A DNA stretch of 64,000 nucleotides from Rhineura floridana (taxonomy: Eukaryota > Chordata > Lepidosauria > Squamata > Rhineuridae), in NCBI RefSeq assembly GCF_030035675.1, contig NC_084493.1, positions 26,170,203 through 26,234,202 of the forward strand, read 5' to 3'. The notes below the pieces were generated by a model. It did not search any database. It was given only the letters and a program-made list of their open reading frames with translations, and was not told where the DNA came from. The translations under genes and the position numbers were made by a program. Shown here piece by piece: positions 43,041 through 55,600 of this stretch (the stretch's first letter is position 1; the number at the start of each line of letters is the position of its first letter).

Positions 43041-43211
43041 GGCTCAGGAGTGCTACAGTGAATTGCAGTAGCGCAGCCCAACCCTATCTGCATGTTTACT
43101 TGGGGAATGATCCCCGCCCCCCCCCCCCGGTGAATCGTAACGTCTTTTACCACCTCTCCTCCTCCCTTCACAAATATAACAGACCATATATAAAGAGAGC
43201 GAGCCCTCACG

Positions 43212-43221
43212 TCTCGCGAGA
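43212..43221. promoter_or_regulatory. TCTCGCGAGA element 1
   Basis: Perfect 10-bp palindrome in the IREB2 promoter. Confidence 0.6.
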
Positions 43222-43338
43222 TTTGCGCCCTCTCTGCTTACGCCTCTATTCCCTTCCTCCTCTCCCTCCTCCGTTCCCGGGGGAGAAGGAGCAAATGTGG
43301 CGGGTGGGAAGAGAGGGGATTAAAAAAAATGCACAAAA

Positions 43339-43348
43339 CCTCGCGAGA
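43339..43348. promoter_or_regulatory. TCTCGCGAGA-like element 2
   Basis: CCTCGCGAGA, one mismatch to the palindrome, 118 bp after element 1. Confidence 0.5.
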
Positions 43349-43383
43349 TTTCGACCCGCTTTCCTTTTTTGTGGCTCCTGAGC

Positions 43384-43393
43384 TCTCGCGAGA
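43384..43393. promoter_or_regulatory. TCTCGCGAGA element 3
   Basis: Perfect palindrome, 45 bp after element 2 and about 190 bp above the IREB2 ATG. Confidence 0.6.
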
Positions 43394-43583
43394 GCCCGGG
43401 GGGCCCAATGAGGGAACTGGGGGGACTGGGCGAAGGCATTCAAGAGAGAGCCTGTTATCTCCTTTGCTCACTCTTTTTTTTTTTCTCGCGGTGTTTGAGG
43501 GGACGACTCCGCCCCTCCCACATACTCCCCTCCGCCCTCCTGTATCCTTTCTCCCATCACAATCTCCTTCTGTAGGAATTAAT

Positions 43584-43602
43584 ATGGAGCCGGCCGGGCC
43601 AG
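43584..43602 (+). CDS. IREB2: IREB2 coding exon 1
   Basis: 19 coding nt, MEPAGP plus one base, donor gtcagt. Short first coding exon as in human; the residues differ from human MDAPKA but the acidic-Pro-small pattern is alike. Confidence 0.8.
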
Positions 43603-46600
43603 GTCAGTTTAAAACGGGGAGATGGGAGTGAAGGTCGCGCTCCCCCTTAAGCGCTTTCCCTCTTTTTTTCCTCAGGCCGTCGCCACCTGCTCCTCCTCTC
43701 CCCTCTCCTCCGACCCTCCCATCCCCGCCCGTCAGACCCTCCTCATCCCCCCGACCCCCATTCTCTCCCCTCCCCCAACCTCTCCTATTCCTTTTCTGTA
43801 TAACTGTCCCTTTGTATCTTGCTTGCCTCTTGTTTCCTTTTTCCTCTCCCCCCCCCCGCCATCCCAGGGGGTTCCCGGCCTTAAAAGGGGGTGGGGTCTG
43901 TCAGCCATCTTCATTCTTATGTTCACCCCCCCTCAAAATAATATTGGGACTAGCAAAGGGATCGCCCTTGTTTGCATTGGGAAGGGGGTCTGCCAGAACT
44001 GTACCACTTGAGGTTTCAGGGATGTGCTGGTGGGGTAGGGTCAAATCATTGAATGCTCTCTGTATATTCTTTTCACTCCTCCCCCCTCTTAATCTAAGGA
44101 ATAGAAGAGGCAGAGGCCTTGGTTTCATGGGGGAAGTAATCCTCTTGTCAGGTTGTACCACTACAGGTTGCAGGGTGTGGGTGTTTGTGGCAGAGAATAC
44201 TCCACATTTTTTTTAAAATCCTCTGCACATTGAAAACTGGCATGTTGGGGAGAAGCTTTAAGACTTTTGGTACTCTGGTTTTCTATATGCATGGAGGATG
44301 TATTTTGTTCGTGTGCATGTTGTAAAGGGGGTGTTGTCATGTCAGAGTAAAGGCTTAAAGCCCTTTGACACAAGTATCTGTACACAGAAAGCTAGAATGT
44401 CAAAGGGGCTGAAGCCTTTATTCTGTCAAGCTAGGTTTCTATATGCAGGGAGTTAAATTGTATGGAGGATGATAAAGAGCCTTCAATTATGTCAGACTAC
44501 ACACACTCTCACACAATGTGAATGGATACAGCCCTGTCACAGGTTTAAAATGTGCCCTCTCCCAAGTGAGAACTAGGTCATAGTGCTTGGAATTTGAGAC
44601 AATGCAACAAACATTTGTCTTCTGTGCCCCATGTATCAGCTTTCATGCTTGCCTCCACACTGCGTTTATCTATTTTTCTCTTTTTGCTAGTCATTTTTTT
44701 CTGCATGCCTTCCTGCTCAGCAAGAGCCTGATTATTTTTGTAGTTTGGTAGGTGCAGATCAGCATGTAAAAAGGATATGCAGGGGCTGGTCTGTGCTGTT
44801 TCTCCTGCACCTTTTAATCTTCCCCAACACACACACACACTCCTCCACCCCCCAGCTGTCATCCCTGTCTGGTGACAGGAGATGTGTACACTCAAATAGC
44901 AGAAATGGAAGTAATCTTAACTAGCTGGGGGTGATTCTCTTCACTGAGGAGTCTTTAGTGTCAGGAGTAAAAGTATCCACTAGCAAAATGGCCTCACCAG
45001 AGAATGAGCCCAAGTTTGCAAAATGGCCTGGGATTCTTTGGATACAGCGTGTGTCAGCATAGTCTGGGGAAAGCTTTTCATTAAAAAGGTCTTGGGTTAC
45101 TAAAAGTTTAAAACTCTTGCATCACTTACAAACATTAGCATTTCTGGTAGATATGGGCACAACCTCTCCCCCTTCTCAGGAGAGGAATGTATATAGCTCA
45201 AGCCTTCAGATGAAAGGTCTTTGGTTTGTGCTTCTAATAACATCTTTTTTTAAAAAAAGATGATGTACCCTCTTCCTTTTAACTTTATTTCCCCCACAAA
45301 TTGCTTGAAGCCACTCAAATATGAATAATCTGGAACATATTAATGAAAACAATATTTTATAATTATATAATCAGACTTGTGTGGTTACTGTTGTAAAGAA
45401 AATTAATGCTGTATTTATATAGTCTGTTATGAGGTATGTAAATGCCACTTAAAGGCCATAATGAAACTATGTGTTGTATAATAAAAATCAGTCATGAACT
45501 CTGGCTCTGCAGACTCTTGATTCAACTTTAGCCTCTTTGTTATTGATGCTGGCCTTTAAATAATCAAGGGGCAGTAAAATGGCAAAGTTACAATCCAGTT
45601 TTTTTTTAGTGTTAAGCTTTTGATTTGTGTGGGCTTAACAGCACAGTTCTTGTATGTGTCCGTGGAATTAAATCTTGCTCTGTTCAGTGCGTCTGTCTTC
45701 CAGGTGCATTGTAGCCGAAGTGTACTGAACTCTGAATTGTGACCTGTTTGTGTAATAATGTGTTCCTGTTTCAGGAAAAAATCCCCTCAGTTAAATTATA
45801 ATGTAGCTTTTTTTATTCCTCCAGATGTTACTGCTTCCAAATGTAGCTGTTGTATAATTAGAATGGAGAGTTGAGGGAGGACTGGAAGAGAATGAACATA
45901 TTTGATCTATTACACTGCTCATTAGTTAGTAGCAGAAGATTGTGCAAAGCCACTCTATATTCTGCCCTATGTCCCTTAGAATTCTAGTTCAGTACAGCTA
46001 GAATAAATGCTTTGAATACCGTATTGATCTACTGTAGAAGATATAAACATGTTGTCAATGTTTAAAGCTGCATTCCTAAGCAAACATCCTAAGTGGATGT
46101 AAGTGTGCATTCAGACATAATACTAAACCACAGTTCATTGCTATGGGAATGAGCCTGAGTGATCTTTGAGGAGGAGATTGAAATGAGTAGCCACAGTTAC
46201 TCATTTTGTCCAAGGTGAGAACTATGGTTAGTATTACCTTTGATTTACGGAATACAAACCAGGACTATAAACCACAGTTCAAAGTTAACTTGTTTCCCTA
46301 AAACATAGTTATGGCTGACAAAGTTGAAAACAGAAGCAAAAGCTTCCAGTGTCTTCCTTGTGACCCATACTGGAAGAAGGGAGGAGTTCATGGGCCCCAA
46401 GGCTTATGCACATAAGGCTACAGAATAGTTTAGCATTATGTTCATACCAGGCCTTTGAAATGAACAGGGCACGCAAGTAAGGTCTGTTTAATAAAAATTC
46501 TTAGAGGGAAACTGCAAGATAAATACTAAGTCCTAAAAGCTCTTTTCATGCATTATTTCCATCAGTTTGCAGATTTAAGTGTCAGATAATTGTATTCATG

Positions 46601-49600
46601 TTTTCCCACTTAGATCTTTCTGCTTATACTGCATCCTATTTTTGTTAATATAATTACAATGTGTTCCTATTCATAGGTACAGTCTAGATCCTCCAGTGGT
46701 TCATGAGCTTCATTCAGGTGGTCCAGAGCCTGTCCATATTAAATATTAAATATTCATATTGGTTTTTAATTGTATTTTATTGTTTCTTTTATTTCTTATA
46801 TTTTATTTCTATGGAATGTATGGATATTGTTTCTCATATTGTATTTTATTAAGTTACAGTTCAATGGAATGCAAATTGTAATACAAGTAAAATACAAGAA
46901 TGAAAAAAAATCAATAAGAATACAATTAAAAATCATACAGCATCGAGAACAATGCATTACCATTCCCACAACAGGCAGAAAAAACTTTTAAGTGATTCCC
47001 CAAGACCCTAAGCAATTTTCAGGTGGTCTGTGGGGAAAAAGGTTTGGGAACCACTTGTCTAGATCAGTATCCTTCAAGCTTTTCAGACCTGGGGCCCAAC
47101 TTTAGCCCCAGGCTGCAACATGAGACCCAATTGAGTAGGCCAATTCTATGCATGCTTATTTGAAAGCAAATGGATTTAGTATCACATACCAAAGTAAAGT
47201 AAAGATGCAACTTTATAGTCCAATTCTGTCTGTTTGTTTTGAAGTAAGTTTCAGTGCAGTCAGTGGAGCTTACCTTAGGGGTAAATGTGAATAGAATTCT
47301 ATTCTATATGCCTGTCTTCCTCTTCTTTATAAGAAGTCAAGGTCAGTAGTTACCTCCCTTTTTCCACTATTCTAAATCTGCACTATTATAAATAATAATA
47401 TAATTCTTAATCATCCGTATGACTTGTCTTTCAGCCTGCCATTTCCAGCACTTGATTGAACCATTGAACGACAGTACAGACAAGAAGTTCTACAATATTG
47501 CTAAACTGGGAGGCGCCAAATATGGTAACAATTACTTTTTAATTGCTTTTTATTAATATGGCTTAATTAATAATGTGGTCTCTATAATATTTTATTACAT
47601 GAGATTTAAATGCCATTGTTCTATAGGCTAGCTTAAACTTCTGGGGTTTCTTTTCAGAAATGTTTGGAAAGGATGGCTCGATTTAGGACACTAATATATC
47701 CCGTATATAACTGTTGCATGCTGAGAACACTTCCCTGGAGATGATTGCTCCTAATACATAAAGCTAGCCATTTACTGCACAAGCTCACCCTGACTATTCA
47801 GAAGCAAGTCCTATTGAATTCATTGGGGCTTACTCCCATGTGAGATTAGGATTGCAGCCATATTTTGGCCCTTTTCCCATGGTATTCATAATCTAGACTA
47901 ATTATTTCCAGGAACTTTGTTTTGATGAGAGTTGAAATGAGATGAGACCAAATTCTGTTACCTAGTATAATATGAAGTGCAATGCTATGTAGAGTTCACA
48001 TTCTTATGCCCACTGATTTCAAAGGGTTCAGGGTCACCTAACTCATCATTGGATTACAGCCCTAATGGACAAGAGCTATGCACCACTGAGTTAGTTGAAA
48101 AATCACATATATCAGGGCAATTTAGGGTTGCCAGGCTCAGGGCCTGAGAATGATTCTGTATGTTTAAGAGAAGGGAAATTCAGCCAAGTGCAGGTTTTCT
48201 TGCAACACTGTAATGGGAACAACCACAAGGTGGAATTCTCCCTTCCCCCTGCACAACTTTTAAAGATACAGAAGACCTCTTGGTTGCAAGGCCCAGCTTC
48301 CAAGAGGTCTTCTGTAGCTTTACAAGTTGTGCAGGGGGAAGGGAGAATTTCACCTTGTGGTTTTTCCCATTACACTGTTGCAAGAAAACCTGTACTTGGC
48401 TGCATTTCCCTTCTCTTAAAAGATACAGAATCATTCTCAGGCCCTGAGCCTGGCAACCCTAGGGCAATTGCTTTGAATTTCCCCATAGATCTGTTACAGT
48501 ACAACCTAGTTACGGCCCAAAGGTAGTTAATTTTCCTGCAGCTGACCAGGGTGATGGTGGTGGCGGCAGCAGCCAGGGTTTTTTTACATGCATTGGCTAG
48601 TTTCCATTGAAGAGCCTCTGGCATATACAGGGCCAATAGTCATGAATCCCAAGCAGCCTCTGTTCGTTTTAGCAGAACTTTATTAAAAATACCACCTGGT
48701 GAGTTGTGGCTTAAGTCCTTTACCCTGACTATAATTTTCTGCAACAGGAAAAAATTAGCAGTATTACTGTAAGCCTAAACATACTTGCTAGGGGAGTCTG
48801 TCCCAGAAACTTGGTGGGATTTACTTGTAAGTAAACATGCTTAGGATTGCATTTACCGTTCTGCAGATTGCTAACATTCTAGGTAGAAGTTAAGTCATGG
48901 CTTCCATGGCAGTTAACTGCAGTTGAGTCATTAACTCAAACAGAGTTAAGGTGGGTTTTATAAAGGAAAGATGCTTCACCTGAATTGCTTCAGTAATATG
49001 TCTATTTAACCCACCTTGGCTCATGCAAAGCCTATGAAAACTTTCAAAATGCAGTTATTTATAGAACTACTTTTAATCTCTGTGCTAACTAGGTCACTAG
49101 TATATCTCTTGTTTAGTTTAAACAAATTGTTAAGCAATACAGTTTGTGTATTTCTGATTCATAGTTGATATATATTTCCAGAGCAATTCTGTATGTGTGT
49201 GTACTTGGAAGAAAGTTCTGCTGATTTAGTGGAATTTAGTGCAGAGTATGCATGCATAGAATTACAGCTTTAGTTTATCAGTTTGTTCAACATGGCTTTT
49301 GGTAGCCTGCAACTGTTATCTTCTATAAAACCAGAACGCAAACAGTTTTTCTGTTTTTAGCTTTTGAACAGTAGATCTATGAACATATGAAGCTGCCTTA
49401 CCATGGATCCTTCTAGCTCAGATTTTCTACCAGAAGAGGGCCAGGAACAAAAGACCTATAATAGGACAGGCATGGTCCAACACCAGGAATTCAGACTAGG
49501 CAGGCTGTTGATGAGATAAGGACTAGGAATATGCAAGATCAGAATATGTATGTGTAGCCTGCCTCAGAAGCAGAACACGAGGCCTAAGTAAAAGACTAAG

Positions 49601-52600
49601 GCACAGGAGGAAGGCTTAGTCTCTCCAAAGATGATTTTCTTTCTTCATAGGGTCAACTGTAGAGCAAAGAGATAAAGAAGTTAGGCAAAGCACAGAACAG
49701 TACAAAAGTCTAACTGAAGCTAGGTGAAAGAGACCTAGCAGCCCAGTACTGAGTTTCTAAGCAACTGGTCAAAGGCCTGCTATCACCTTTCAGAAGGTTC
49801 TCTGTTGTGTGTAAATAGGCTGCAGTCTGGCTGTCCCACCAAGAACAAAGGTGCTGTCCTCGAGTTTTGAAGACTGCCAGCTGCTGCTGCTCATGACACA
49901 TGAGAGCCTTGATTACTGAGCAAGGAAACTTGCTAAGAGCAATAAAAATAAATAAATAAATATAGGTCAAGATCTGGATTCTGACCATTCTTACACAGTA
50001 GAAGTCTTGTGACTGTCTAAGAATCTACTGGAGCTATTCAGGGGAACGGCTGCATTGTGCAAATGGGGACAAACTAAACTAAGTGAGAACTGTTAAAGAA
50101 GAGTACCTTGATGGACAAGAGGGACCTCCAGTAGACAGATTTCAAGAAGCACCCACCAGTCAGTCATGAAAAATTGACATTCCTCAGCTATGTTCCAGTG
50201 ATGAATATACGGAATGTTAGAAGTAATCATACTTGGATGTTCATCATTGGGCCTTAAGAACACAAAAGACCTGATGGATCAAACCAAAGGCCAACCTGGT
50301 CCATCATTCTGTTCTCACAGTGGCCAACTAGATCCCTACAGGAAACCCACAAGGAGGACCTGAATGCAACAGCACTCTCCCCACTTGTGATTCCCAACAA
50401 CTGGTATTCAGAGGCGTATTGCCTCCAACAGTGCAGGGAGAAACATAGCCATCAGGGCTAGTAAGTTACTGCTAATTTCTTCCCAAGCAAGGTAATAATG
50501 GTGCTTATTAAGGCAATCCTATCTAATGCAATAATGTCTGTGATGCACAGTTGTCTCCGGTAAAAATCTCCAAATTAGTAGCTCCATAAATAAGCATGTA
50601 GAATACAGGTTCATGGGTGTTTGTACAGATATGCAAGCAGATCTGGAAAAAGATGATGGAGGGCAGAGTGTGCTTCTTTCTGCTCTCCAGACCAAAGACC
50701 CATCTGGTCCAGCTTCTTGTTCTCACAGTGGCAGTGGCCAACCAGATACCCATGGGAAGCCCACAAGCAGGATATGAATTCAACAGCACTCTCCCCACTT
50801 TTGTTCCCCAGCAACTGGTGTTCTGAGACATGCTACCTCCAATACCGTGTTCTACTGGAGATAGTATACTGTCATTATGACTCATAGCCATTGATAGCCT
50901 TTATCCTCCATTAATTTTTAAAAGCCATCTGAGCTGGTGGCCGTCACCACATGCTATAGCAGAAAATTCCACAGTTTAACTATGTGCTATGTGAAGAAGT
51001 CCTTTTGTCTGTCCTGAATCTTCCACAATTCAGGATCATTGGATGAGCCTGGGTTTTACTGCTATTGGCAAGGGAGAAAAACTTTTCTCTATCCACTTTT
51101 TCTTTGTTAATTATTGTCAGAAATGTATCAATAACTCAGATTATTTATTTTTCATATATATGCTGTCTTTTTTCCATGATGGAACTCAAAGCAAGTATAT
51201 AGGATTCCTAGGCAGTTGCCCATCCAGGCGTTGACCAGACCTAGACCTGTGTCTCCATTAAGGTTTCTGCATCAAACACATTCAAGCCATGACATCTTGC
51301 CTTTGATTCCTTTTGTTCTGATGCATTCTGAGATCTCACTATAGAAATACTGAAAGTTGGGATTCACTCGTGGACAAACAGTATGTTAGGGTTAAAACCT
51401 TGACAATAATAATTGAGTTCTTTGGTTAGAGAAGTTTTGCATAATATTTTATTTATTTATTTATTTATTATACTTGTATATCGCCCCATAGCCGAAGCTC
51501 TCTGGGCGGTTTACAGTAATTAAAAACATATACAATTTAAAAATACATCTTTTAAAAAACAATTTAAAACACAATTTAAAAATTTAAAACAATATAAAAC
51601 ACATGCTAAAATGCCTGGGAGAAGAGGAAAGTCTTGACCTGGCACCGAAAAGATAACAGTGTTTGCGCCAGGAGCACCTCGTCAGGAAGATCATTCCATA
51701 ATTTGGGGGCCACCACTGAGAAGGCCCTCTCCCTTGTTGCCAGACTCGCAGCTTCCCTTGGAGTAGGCACCCGGAGGAGGGCCTTTGATTGTGAATGTAG
51801 TGTACGGGTGGGTTTGTATCGGGAGAGGCATTCCATCAGGTATTGTGGTCCCAAGCCGTGTAAGGCTTTATAGGTCAAAACCAGCACCTTGAATCGATCT
51901 CGGAAACATACAGGCAGCCAGCGCAAGTGGGCCAGAATCTGTTTTATATGTTTGGACCGTCTGGTCCCTGTTACCAATCTGGCTGCTGCATTTTGCACAA
52001 GCTGCAGTTTCCAAACCGTCTTCAAAGGCAGCCCCACGTAGAGTGCATTGCAGTAATCTAATTTAAGAGGTTACCAGAGCATGGACAACTGAAGCCAGGT
52101 TATCCCTGTCCAGATAGGGACGTAGTTGGGCCACCAACCGAAGTTGGTAGAAGGCACTCCATGCCACCGAGGCTACCTGAGCCTCAAGTGACAGAGATGA
52201 TTCTGGGAGAACCCCCTGGCTACGAACCTGCTCCTTCAGGGGGAGTGCAACCCCATCCAGTACAGGTTGGACATCCACCAATAGTCCATGTTCCCAAATG
52301 AAAGGAGGAAATTGTAGGAGGTATACAGAATTTGTTATGCTGTTTGGCAGCTTCAATTTGAAACACATTTTCCGATTCCAAAATAGCTTTTCTTTTGGTT
52401 AGCCTTTTGGATGAATCACTTAATGAGGGAAAAATTATGCTGTCTGCCTTGTAAAGGCCAACTAATTTAAATGAAGCTGGTGAGCCCTGCAGCGGCAGTT
52501 TGTGGTCTCCAAAGCTGAAAAACCAGTATATGGACCTGTTAAACTTGCTAGTTAGTGCCGTCCCATTTTGCTGATCTACTTTATTGCTATTTAACATTGT

Positions 52601-55600
52601 GAATTATTTTTAAGTGGAGTAACTCCTAGCTTTTTCTGACGTGACGGTTGCAAAATCCTCACCAATACCTTCTGTGAACAGGTGCACCTTAGAAGATGCC
52701 CCAGAATCACATGGACACAGGAAGCTTTCTTATACAGAGTCAAACCAATGGTCCAATATTGTTTTCATTAACTAGCAGCAGCTGTCCAGGTTCTATGAGA
52801 TCTTTCTCAGCCCTGCTGGAAATGCCAAGGATTGAACCTCTTGAGTGCAAAGCATGTGCTTTACTGCTGAACTATGCTTCCATAATCTTCTGTAGTGTAG
52901 AAGGGTTCCAGGGCAGGTGTGATAGGGTTCCTCAAGCAGACAAGTCAAGGAGGAAAGTATCTCTTGAATGTAAAATATTCAATGCTGCACAAGCAACTTA
53001 AATATGAGAAATAATCTTTTTTCCCATTGCTTTTCATCCACTTAGATTTTTAATCCAAGCCCTTCATGGTTTCATAATCAATGTTTCTGTTTTCCCCCAA
53101 TACTAAGATTTTCATGAAACCATTTTATTGTCACATGCTGGACTTAACAAGCAATATGTTTTTACTGGACACACATGGGTTTAACAACCATATGAAGTCC
53201 CTTGATTTAGCCATATCAGTAAGAAGAACTGGAGAAATGTTTCGCTTCTCAAGATGTCAGTCATTGTTCTTGTCACAACAAAAAGTCAGGAAACTCAAAC
53301 TTGAAGAGATCTGGCTAACAAAACAACATCACTTGCTGGAATAGTTTTCTAAATTAACATAAGCAATGTTATCTGGTGTTTATTGACCTGTTACTATGAC
53401 ACCCAAGGATACTGAACTGTTAGACTAGTTCAGCCATCCCCCAACCTGGTACCTTTCAGATACTGTTGAACTACAACTCCAGTCAACTTTGCCCATGCTA
53501 GCTGGGGCTGATAGGAATCGGAGTCCAGCAACATTTGGCGGTACCATGTTGAGGAAGGATGGGCTAGACTAGCAAATAAAATTAATGGAATAACCACCAC
53601 TTCTGGAATTCCACCTAGCCTGAAATATTTTTGTTTAATCTGCTCTCACCATATTTGCATCTATCAGTACTAGCTTATGCATGTTGTTAATTATGAATAA
53701 AAGTAAGTTGCATTAATTGTTGCATTGTAGCTCACTTACTTGGGGGCATTGGTGCAAATGAGTGTGCTATTTTGGTTTGCTTAACTCTGCTACTAAGGAC
53801 ACTTCGCTCTGAACTGTGGATCAACGTTGATAGTTATTAACAACAGTTTGAAGGTTCAGTTTAGAAATGTGAAGGCTCAGAAAAACATTTTTTCTGTTTT
53901 TTTCACATCTTCACATCTCTAGTTCAGTTGATGAAACATATCACAGTTTCCATGCTATTTATAATAAGCCCATGTGTTGGAATGAGCTGCATGTAGTTCA
54001 GACAATTGTCAGTTTTGAAAATCCAAGAGAGGAAGATATAGGCTCCAACTTCTGGTCTGTATTCAACCATAAGAAAAGGAAAGCCAAGAATACCAGCATG
54101 TGTAAATATTTTTATTAATTCTGGTCTTGTGTCTAGATTGGGCTAAAAGTGGAAACAGCCCAATTCTTACTCCCCTTAGAGTTTTCTATTCTTTTTGCAT
54201 TTTATGAAGTAGAATTCTCCTGTATGGTAGGAATGTAGGAAGCTGCCTTATAGCAAGTCAGACTATTTGTCCATCTAGTCTGATGGACAACAGCTCTCCA
54301 CAGTCTCAGGTGGAGAATCCCATCAGCCTGCTGCCTGGTTCAGGGGTAGAACTTGTGACCTTCTGCATACAATCCATGTGAGCTACCAGGAAGTTATAGC
54401 CCCTCCCTTTATTACCTGCTTGTAAAGAGCTTACATCTTGAGTAGCTGGAGAATCTGCTGTAACCATTTTGTAATTTGGGAAGTAGCCTATACACAGGCA
54501 AACCAGTGCCAAATTATTTACTTGACCAATTCATTTACTTTATCTTTGTGTAGATACCCTGCCTTATTCCATACGGGTACTGTTGGAAGCTGCTATCCGT
54601 AACTGTGATGGCTTCCTTGTGAAAGAAGAAGATGCTATGAACATTTTAGACTGGAAAGCGAAACAGAGCAGTGTTGAAGTGCCCTTCTGTCCTGCCAGAG
54701 TCCTCCTCCAAGACTTTACGTAAGGCACATTTTCCTCGTTACATATTTTAGGTAGATCTAATGAGTTCTACAAGCAGTGCAATCTTTATCTAAATGTTTA
54801 GGGTGAGACCATCACAGTGTTTAGATAGTCAGAAATTCAGCTATTCATGTAGGTTTATATTGGCAACAACTCTACTTAATACCCAGTGCATGTCTGTTTA
54901 GGAAAAGTGGTTGAAATAATGGGGTGTCATTGTGCTACTAACACTGCTCTGTGTTTGTCTAGATACTCACATATGGCCCAGGAACTTTTAGGCATCTCCA
55001 CTTCAGTTTCCATCTTACGCTAATTATTTTACTGTCTCTCTACATACATATATATATGTAAATATAGGTTTTTACCAGTATATTGCCATAGGAACCTAGG
55101 AAGCCGCCTTATACTGAGTCAGACCATTGGTCCATCTAGCTCAATATTGCCAATACTGACCGGCAGTGGCTCTCCAGAGTTTCAGGCAGGGAACTCTCCC
55201 AGCACTACTTGGAGATGCCAGCAGTTGAACCTGGAACCTTCTGCATGCAAGGCAGATGCTCACTCACAGAGCTACGGCCCTTCCTTTATTATTTGCATCA
55301 TCATCACAAAATTTTTTATTTATTCAATTTATATCCTGCTCTTCCTCCCGAAGGAGCCTGGGGCAGCATTACACCGAGTCAGACCATCTGTCTAGCTCAG
55401 TATTGCTGACATCAGAGATCAGGAATAGGATCCATCCAGTGGTCTAGATCCTGAGGTCTTCCCCTGCCACACACACATTAAACCATTTGTTGTTCCCATA
55501 GCTTCAGGCGACCCATTTTTCCTTTGCAGCCTGGCTTGAACTCAAAGATTCCTTTATAGATGCAAGCTTGAATCAAACCACACCTGTGAGGCTTGAAGTC

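Larger units (their letters stand above)
43190..43583 (+). promoter_or_regulatory. IREB2 CpG-rich promoter and 5' UTR
   Basis: GC- and CpG-rich block directly above the IREB2 ATG with no TATA box. It holds two perfect TCTCGCGAGA palindromes (43212-43221, 43384-43393), one with a single mismatch (43339-43348), and a weaker cggt-ended half copy near 43484. This motif is known at CpG-island promoters, where BANP has been reported to bind. The likely start site is between the last element and the ATG. Confidence 0.6.

Noticed and set aside
42914-43381. 155-codon open frame above IREB2
   Set aside because: It spans palindromic repeats and the CpG island with no homology; GC-rich DNA gives such frames by chance.
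40846-43583. Search for a CRABP1 or SIN3A remnant between MAN2C1 and IREB2
   Set aside because: No matching reading frame seen; the gap holds repeats and two promoter regions.
43812-44216. 134-codon open frame in IREB2 intron 1
   Set aside because: It overlaps the polypyrimidine tract, is Pro/Ser-biased and resembles no protein.
48095-48526. 143-codon open frame
   Set aside because: It is the 339-bp palindromic MITE read through; the mirror frames on the other strand come from the same palindrome.
51606-52037. 143-codon open frame, minus strand
   Set aside because: It is the C-terminal end of an L2-group LINE reverse transcriptase, not a host gene.
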